The notes beneath the pieces are model-generated. The model searched no databases and was not told where the DNA came from. It saw only the letters and a list, made by a program, of their open reading frames with translations. This document shows, one piece after another, positions 58,430-64,000 of a stretch of DNA of 64,000 nucleotides. Positions within the stretch are counted from its first letter, which is position 1. Each line of letters opens with the position of its first letter. The DNA is from Hofstenia miamia (Eukaryota; Xenacoelomorpha; Acoela; Hofsteniidae). The translations under genes were made by a program, and so were the position numbers. The stretch spans positions 1,111,728-1,175,727 of the forward strand of contig CABFPE010000190.1 of the NCBI GenBank assembly GCA_900660155.1, read 5' to 3'.

Positions 58430-59891
58430 TACAAAGTTTTCGAATGAGTGTAGTACGTTATTGTAGTTAAGAATGCATTGTCTATTAAAAGAAATCTGCA
58501 CAATTATTTTCTAAATTTCTTGTAGTTTTTTTCATTTTGAATTTCATGATCTAAGTTATTCCACACCTTAGTTGCTGTGTGGTGAAAGCTGTCATCTTTT
58601 ATCTATGCATAGGAATTTTTTAGAACGTTCTTTCAATATAATATATTGTTTAAAAACGAAATTGATGGTTGACCAAATTCAAATTTAAATAATAATGATA
58701 AGATATGCATTTGAATTTGGTAGGAAGGAGATAATATTTTGTATTCTAGTCGATAGTTGGATACATCGTCATGTTTTCAAACGAAATTGAGTACTTTAAG
58801 AGACCAATTGAAGATTTTAGATAGAAGAATGGGATATTTTATGAGTTTATATTTGTAAAGAGCATTTATTAATTGTTTGTGATATGTATTGAAATATTTC
58901 TAATATGATAAAGATATCTACCCCAGATGCCATTGTTTTAATGTTTGGTATTAAGCATTGTTCGAAATTTAAATCATGGTCGATTTCAACACCTAAAAAG
59001 TTGTAATATATTTTGATTTTATGTCTTATCAAAGTTATAATACGTTATTTTATCTTTGAGTATGTCAAAATTCATTGAGTAAAAAGCTTTGCTTAAATCA
59101 AGAAGCGCAACACAACTACATTTATTAAGGGCTAAATTAGATTTTATTTATTCTGATATTGATAAAATTGCATCTTGTGTGCCATAACCACTACGAAAAC
59201 CAAATTCTTTTTTCGAGAGAATATTTTCAGATTTCAAATAGGCGTTTATTTGATTATTTAATAATTTCTCAAACAGCTTACTAAAAGAATGGCAAATGCA
59301 AATAGGTCTATAATTTTTTTACTTTTGAAGGTCATCTTTTTTAAACAGAGGACTTATGTTCGATTTTTTGAAAATTTCACGAAAATCATTATCAATAATG
59401 CCTTGGTTAAATGCGAATAACAGATAATCACTAAAGATATTGAAAAAGCACTTAATAAAAAAGATTGAAGATTATAAGAGGAAGTCGATTTATTTGTGTC
59501 GAAGTTTTATATTATGGTTTCTAATTCACTAGCAATTGCAAGCCTAAAAGAAAAGATTGTGTTGCTGTGCATTTTCTTATTTTCCTTACTTTTATATTTG
59601 GGGAAATTGAAGTTGCCAAGTTATATAAATGTTATGTTTAGGTGATCTATTATTTTTGTTTTTCTATCGTAATTATCAATTTTTAGTTCGTTAATGTCAG
59701 TTGAAATTCTTTTAATTTTTCCCAGAATTTTATGAATATATAGCTTTTTTCGCATGTTTTACTTAAGGTATCGAAAAACTTGTTTTGTTTTAAAGCAGAA
59801 TTTTTACTTCTTAATAGTTTAATTATCTTTTTTGATTTTTCAGAACTAGTCGATTCTGTTTTTGCAAGATCAAATAGTTTTTTGTTAAATC
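58430..59891 (-). mobile_element. Degenerate CR1/Jockey-group LINE
   Basis: Minus strand. From 5' to 3': a linker, KTESTSSEKSKKIIKLLRSK (about 59870-59800); RT fingers and palm, KLFEKLLNNQINAYLKSENI and KEFGFRSGYGTQDAILSI then CVALLDLSKAFYSMNF (about 59290-59070); FLGVEIDHDLNFEQ (about 59010-58965); and the C-terminal FHHTATKVWNNLDHEIQNEK (about 58600-58545). The FADD box is missing through an internal deletion, and stops are frequent. Its 5' side is cut by the plus-strand LINE at 59892. It differs from LINE copies A and B. Confidence 0.75.
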
Positions 59892-60254
59892 GTAAGGTTT
59901 ATTTTTTTGCTTAATTAACAATCATATGCATTATTCAAAAATTCTAAAAGCTAGTCCTCTTATAGAGGGTGGACAAATAAACGCGCTATTTAGAGATTTT
60001 TCTAATCTTGATGATTTTATTAATGAACTAAAATTATCAGATGCATTAAAACTTGAATATGAAGATATTGTTTGTGGCATAAAGTCGAAATTCATTAAAT
60101 GCTTGAAAAATCAATGTGAAAATGTAAAATTGAGTAATACTATTACTCCTACAATCAAAGAATTTCAACATTCGAAGATATTTAAGCCAAAATTAGTAAT
60201 TTCAAGTAATAATTGAAAAAATGATGATGGTAGCTTAAATGAAAAAGAATGCAA
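59892..60254 (+). mobile_element. LINE copy C, 5' end (same family as copy B)
   Basis: Starts GTAAGGTTTATTTTTTTGCT, matching the 5' leader of copy B, and runs into the assembly gap. The orientation is opposite to the LINE on its left, giving a head-to-head arrangement. Confidence 0.9.
59926..60216 (+). CDS. LINE copy C ORF1, N-terminal part
   Basis: 96 codons, differing from copy B's ORF1 at four residues (E5K, D15G, R17Q, K23R), then stopped by TGA in SSNN* where copy B has leucine. After the stop the match continues (NDDGSLNEKEC) to the gap. The close similarity means both copies descend from a recently active source. Confidence 0.88.
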   Translation: MHYSKILKASPLIEGGQINALFRDFSNLDDFINELKLSDALKLEYEDIVCGIKSKFIKCLKNQCENVKLSNTITPTIKEFQHSKIFKPKLVISSNN

Positions 60255-61254
60255 NNNNNNNNNNNNNNNNNNNNNNNNNNNNNNNNNNNNNNNNNNNNNN
60301 NNNNNNNNNNNNNNNNNNNNNNNNNNNNNNNNNNNNNNNNNNNNNNNNNNNNNNNNNNNNNNNNNNNNNNNNNNNNNNNNNNNNNNNNNNNNNNNNNNNN
60401 NNNNNNNNNNNNNNNNNNNNNNNNNNNNNNNNNNNNNNNNNNNNNNNNNNNNNNNNNNNNNNNNNNNNNNNNNNNNNNNNNNNNNNNNNNNNNNNNNNNN
60501 NNNNNNNNNNNNNNNNNNNNNNNNNNNNNNNNNNNNNNNNNNNNNNNNNNNNNNNNNNNNNNNNNNNNNNNNNNNNNNNNNNNNNNNNNNNNNNNNNNNN
60601 NNNNNNNNNNNNNNNNNNNNNNNNNNNNNNNNNNNNNNNNNNNNNNNNNNNNNNNNNNNNNNNNNNNNNNNNNNNNNNNNNNNNNNNNNNNNNNNNNNNN
60701 NNNNNNNNNNNNNNNNNNNNNNNNNNNNNNNNNNNNNNNNNNNNNNNNNNNNNNNNNNNNNNNNNNNNNNNNNNNNNNNNNNNNNNNNNNNNNNNNNNNN
60801 NNNNNNNNNNNNNNNNNNNNNNNNNNNNNNNNNNNNNNNNNNNNNNNNNNNNNNNNNNNNNNNNNNNNNNNNNNNNNNNNNNNNNNNNNNNNNNNNNNNN
60901 NNNNNNNNNNNNNNNNNNNNNNNNNNNNNNNNNNNNNNNNNNNNNNNNNNNNNNNNNNNNNNNNNNNNNNNNNNNNNNNNNNNNNNNNNNNNNNNNNNNN
61001 NNNNNNNNNNNNNNNNNNNNNNNNNNNNNNNNNNNNNNNNNNNNNNNNNNNNNNNNNNNNNNNNNNNNNNNNNNNNNNNNNNNNNNNNNNNNNNNNNNNN
61101 NNNNNNNNNNNNNNNNNNNNNNNNNNNNNNNNNNNNNNNNNNNNNNNNNNNNNNNNNNNNNNNNNNNNNNNNNNNNNNNNNNNNNNNNNNNNNNNNNNNN
61201 NNNNNNNNNNNNNNNNNNNNNNNNNNNNNNNNNNNNNNNNNNNNNNNNNNNNNN
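60255..61254. other. Assembly gap, 1,000 N
   Basis: Exactly 1,000 unknown bases, a round number suggesting a nominal gap size. LINE copy C enters on the left and a mariner right end leaves on the right, so both missing parts should lie here. Open frames crossing the gap are artefacts. Confidence 0.97.
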
Positions 61255-61569
61255 AAAGTTGCACAAAAAAGTTGAACTGTGTTTATTTTTTATTTTTGGT
61301 GTTTTCTAATTAAAGTTGCACAAAAAAGTTCCATAGTTTTATTCTAAAGGATAGAAGTAGTCACAAATTCAAGAAATTTCAGCATAAAAAATAGTAACTT
61401 TTTTTAAAATGGCTGTCATAAGCGTTACACTTAGTCTATAATCATGATTTTGGTGTCAAAAAAATTCCTTTTGCCTATATCAACTCATGTTAAAATTTGG
61501 TGGGAATCAAAGTTTTCCTCAAAAAGTTATTAACGAAACAAGTTGTAAAGCTACTTTTGGGACACCCTG
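61255..61569 (+). mobile_element. Mariner copy 2, right end
   Basis: Matches 25155-25468 almost base for base, including part of the 57-bp duplication and the complete right inverted repeat ending ...GGGACACCCTG, then TA. I see two or three small differences by eye, such as one T fewer in a run and CAAAGTT versus CAAGGTT. The left part is in the gap. Confidence 0.92.
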
Positions 61570-62169
61570 TATTTGTACTGTATACAAATGATTAAATGTG
61601 AAATTAAAGCTGTCACACACGCATTTAGACAGGCATATTCTTTGCGTTTCCTTAGATTCGGCAATTGCTTGCGATTGTCTTGTACTGCTTGTAGTACATT
61701 TTGGAAGTTTTTTCTAATTTTTTGCACTTGTCAAGTAATCTGAACTTCATTTGACCACTCGTTCCACAGAATCATTGACAATGTTGATAGTTTTCACTTT
61801 TTTCTTCGAGTCAATGTATAATGGTAGAAGCGGCGAGTCCTTCACATTTGTGGTGGGAAAAGATGAATAGGTTTTCAACATATTTACTGTGTATCACGAG
61901 TCCTGCCCAGCTCGGCTTTCCAAAGCCAGTTCCATATCGTGATTGTGGAGTTTCAAGTGGTGCCTCTGGTGGTAACGATTGTAGGTTTGCAGCAAGTTCA
62001 GTTTTTTTCAGCATCAATGTACAACATCACTAAAGGAAAATTGAGCCATTTAAGTACAAAAAATGTCGCTCAAACGAGTTAAGGACAATTTGATATAGTA
62101 CGATTAACGATAGCGTACCGCTCTTCTATGGCTGCAATTTGTCTCTGTGTAGTCAGAGTATTGCCACGC
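61570..62169 (-). other. Coding-like minus-strand stretch, unassigned
   Basis: A 68-codon minus-strand frame (62017-61811; contains LPPEAPLETPQSRYGTGFGK) lies downstream of, and may belong to, the remnant at 62170-62360. No family is recognised for this part. Confidence 0.3.
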
Positions 62170-62360
62170 TCATTTAGTATTACTGGAAGCTATTGGTTTT
62201 CATGAAGTAGTTTAATTATTTTCCCGCAACATTTTCTTTCATTGATGGTGGGTATTGCTGCTCTGTCATAAAAGTCTTTCACAATTTTCACTGTTTCCGA
62301 TTTGGTGCGTCTGATTGATTTACCATCCTCTAATGTGTCAAAACTTGTCGACATTTTGGT
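62170..62360 (-). pseudogene. Remnant of the same uncharacterised family as at 52.3 kb
   Basis: On the minus strand, ATG at about 62355 opens MSTSFDTLEDGKSIRRTKSE, then VKIVKDFYDRAAIPTINERK and CCGKIIKLLHENQ before a TAG. An overlapping frame reads SGAKLPKCRQVL, the counterpart of GGKLPSNRDAL at 52.3 kb. Together the two loci show the family's conserved N-terminus: a KLPs-RdvL box, a helix, then FYDRAxIPTxxxxxCxxKIxKL. Function unknown; high copy number in invertebrate genomes suggests a transposon product. Broken by a frame change and stops. Confidence 0.45.
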
Positions 62361-63446
62361 AATTTTGCACCAGAAATAGTTTTGTTGTCGATAGTAATAG
62401 CTGGTGTTTAGAGTCCGAAAACGTCAATGGAACTGCAAGTAGAGACCGGGGTTATATTTGACGAATGGCTCGCTTTCGTGTTCAGCGTAAATTTTGGAAG
62501 ATTAGCATTCGTATCCAGCGTTTTCCATTCGGAACTTCCGACATCTTCACCTGAAAAGTGTTTCAGTTTATTGCGAGATGACTAGATGATCAATTTGAGC
62601 TTGTCATTAAAATAATTTTTGACATAAATATTAATGACTAATAACATTGTATCATTCATCATTTAGCAACAATGCATATCTAATTGCAAATTATAATGCG
62701 CCACTGCGGTAGAATTATAACAAATACTTAATGCTAAGGATCACTAAAAGATCACATGTTAAGGCAACACTAATTTCAAGTAAAAATAATAAAAAAATTA
62801 GTATTAAATTAATTCATTTTTACTTTAATCAGCATTATAGTCAAAATCTGCAACATATGGGCATTGAATGGATCGGAAGCCCCAGAAGCCCATGTCCAAA
62901 TTTGAAAACCTATGCTAATACTCATCAACGGAAACAAATAGACTAGGGACAGAGTGATATTCCAAAGTTGGATAAGGGTGTGCACCCTAATGAACACCTC
63001 ACCCGATAACTACAATTTCGATTTTTTTTGAGAATGATAAAAAAAATGAAAAATATATACAAGTTTGTTAAAAATAACTGCAATTTGCACAACAATAAAT
63101 GCCAAGTTATATCAAATTTGCAAAATTTAAATGATTTGCTTCATATTTGTGGTGTACACAATTAGTAATCATTAAGGAAAATAAAATGCATATTTTGCAT
63201 ATTTTTTTTCAGAGAATGTATTCGTCACAAGACCCACAAAAATGGGATTTTAAAGGAGGGGTGAAGTCCCAAAGAAAGTTATAAACGCATATAATGACAT
63301 AAAACAGGTTGAAAGGACATAATCGCATATTTTACTGAATGCTTTAGAACATTAAGCAATGATTATTGTTTGTCCATTGCTGCTATCTCACATGCAAAAT
63401 TTCAGGGAATTTGATAGTTTAAAGAGATCCCTCTCTGTGTGTAGTT
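62361..63446. other. No gene recognised
   Basis: AT-rich, with only short open frames on both strands; none with recognisable motifs. Confidence 0.5.
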
Positions 63447-64000
63447 GAATTTTGACTTGCTCATGACGTATCGCAATATGCCAAAAACAAGTTGCTCTCA
63501 ATCCAAACGATTGAAGGACTATTGCATAGAATTTAAAGACCTTTCCAATGATGGAAATGCTCTTACATGTACAAGATGGTCGGTTTTCTTCGTCGGCCGC
63601 AGGTCTTGCAACATTTTCTAACAGCAAAGCATCAGGCGAATTCCACCAAACTATATTTCAAGCAACAGAAGCATCCTCCTTCAAATCACAGTTCGCATTT
63701 GATCTTTGTCAAACGTTTGTAAGAGTATTCATCTTTTCAAACTGCAGAATCCTGATTTGCAAGAATTCTTTAAGAAATACTGCAGATTCCGCTTACCTTC
63801 TGAGTCTACTGCTCGCAGTAAAATTGATCTGCTTTATGACGACACCATGAAGAGATTGACAACCTAACTGGAGAACAAGTCTATATGGGTAGCCTTGGAT
63901 GAAACCATAGATTCAGTCGGGAGATAGGTGGGCAATACTTTTTCTGGGGTCATGCACGAAACACGTAAGAAGCACTTGATTGATATGCAATACATGGAAA
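63447..64000 (+). mobile_element. hAT transposase (CGGBP1-like group), 5' part
   Basis: Starting at ATG 63478 the translation reads MPKTSCSQSKRLKDYCIEFK, then DLSNDGNALTCTR. This is the BED-type zinc-finger N-terminus of hAT transposases often labelled CGGBP1-like. In changing frames follow HQANSTKLYFKQQKHPPSNH, PDLQEFFKKYCRFRLPSEST with ARSKIDLLYDDTMK, and WVALDETIDSVGR with GVMHETRKKHLIDMQYME up to the window edge. The order is intact, but several frame changes and stops occur, so this copy is inactive. The first half of the finger is visible; its second Cys-X2-Cys and His positions are disturbed. The remainder lies beyond 64000. Confidence 0.82.

Noticed and set aside
60182-61313. Long open frames through the gap on both strands
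   Set aside because: They consist of unknown bases read as open codons; only the few flanking residues are real.
61821-62033. Plus-strand 70-codon frame
   Set aside because: Complementary to a minus-strand frame that fits the neighbouring remnant better; no motif.
1-64000. CRISPR arrays, tRNA or rRNA genes
   Set aside because: No regularly spaced repeats and no cloverleaf or rRNA-like conserved blocks were seen; the repeats present are TA microsatellites and transposon copies.

Overview
This window looks like nuclear DNA from an AT-rich invertebrate animal. It has spliced genes with GT-AG introns, a seven-transmembrane receptor and a TraB-domain gene. It is dense in animal-type transposons: APE-type LINEs, Tc1/mariner, hAT, a THAP-bearing element, a Penelope-like remnant and a Ty3/gypsy fossil. 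Pure (TA)n microsatellites are abundant. I saw no bacterial operons, tRNA, rRNA or CRISPR. I cannot name the species; the element mix would fit a mollusc, chelicerate or another invertebrate with a large genome.

Layout. 0-9 kb: a Tc1 fragment, a few possible exons (2.97-4.61 kb), a CR1-like LINE remnant with a PHD-type finger (5.3-6.3 kb) and a mariner fragment (7.8-8.4 kb). 9.4-18 kb: an old plus-strand LINE, split by a younger, nearly intact minus-strand LINE of a related family (13.58-17.71 kb). 20-22 kb: minus-strand exons of a TraB-domain protein. 22.2-23.7 kb: a short THAP-encoding element with inverted repeats and an 8-bp target duplication. 23.8-25.5 kb: a GC-rich, nearly whole mariner-type element with long inverted repeats. 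25.5-39.6 kb: a block almost without CpG dinucleotides, holding a badly broken Ty3/gypsy fossil (27.3-32.9 kb). 40-53 kb: mostly noncoding, with MITE copies, LINE and hAT scraps and microsatellites. 54.1-57.4 kb: a two-exon peptide-type GPCR gene whose intron has collected a Penelope-like remnant and a deleted Tc1-like element. 58.4-61.6 kb: LINE pieces head to head, a 1,000-base assembly gap and the end of a second mariner copy. 61.8-64 kb: a remnant of an uncharacterised invertebrate protein family and the start of a hAT transposase that runs off the window.

How it works together. Only the GPCR and the TraB gene look like host genes. The rest is a mobile-element graveyard of several ages. 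The youngest layer is the mariner and the minus-strand LINE family; both have a second, very similar copy beside the gap. Four observations deserve most attention: the CpG desert, the THAP element, the GPCR reading-frame change between TM6 and TM7, and the assembly faults at 10,361 and 60,255-61,254. All identifications come from reading translated motifs by eye; no database search was run.
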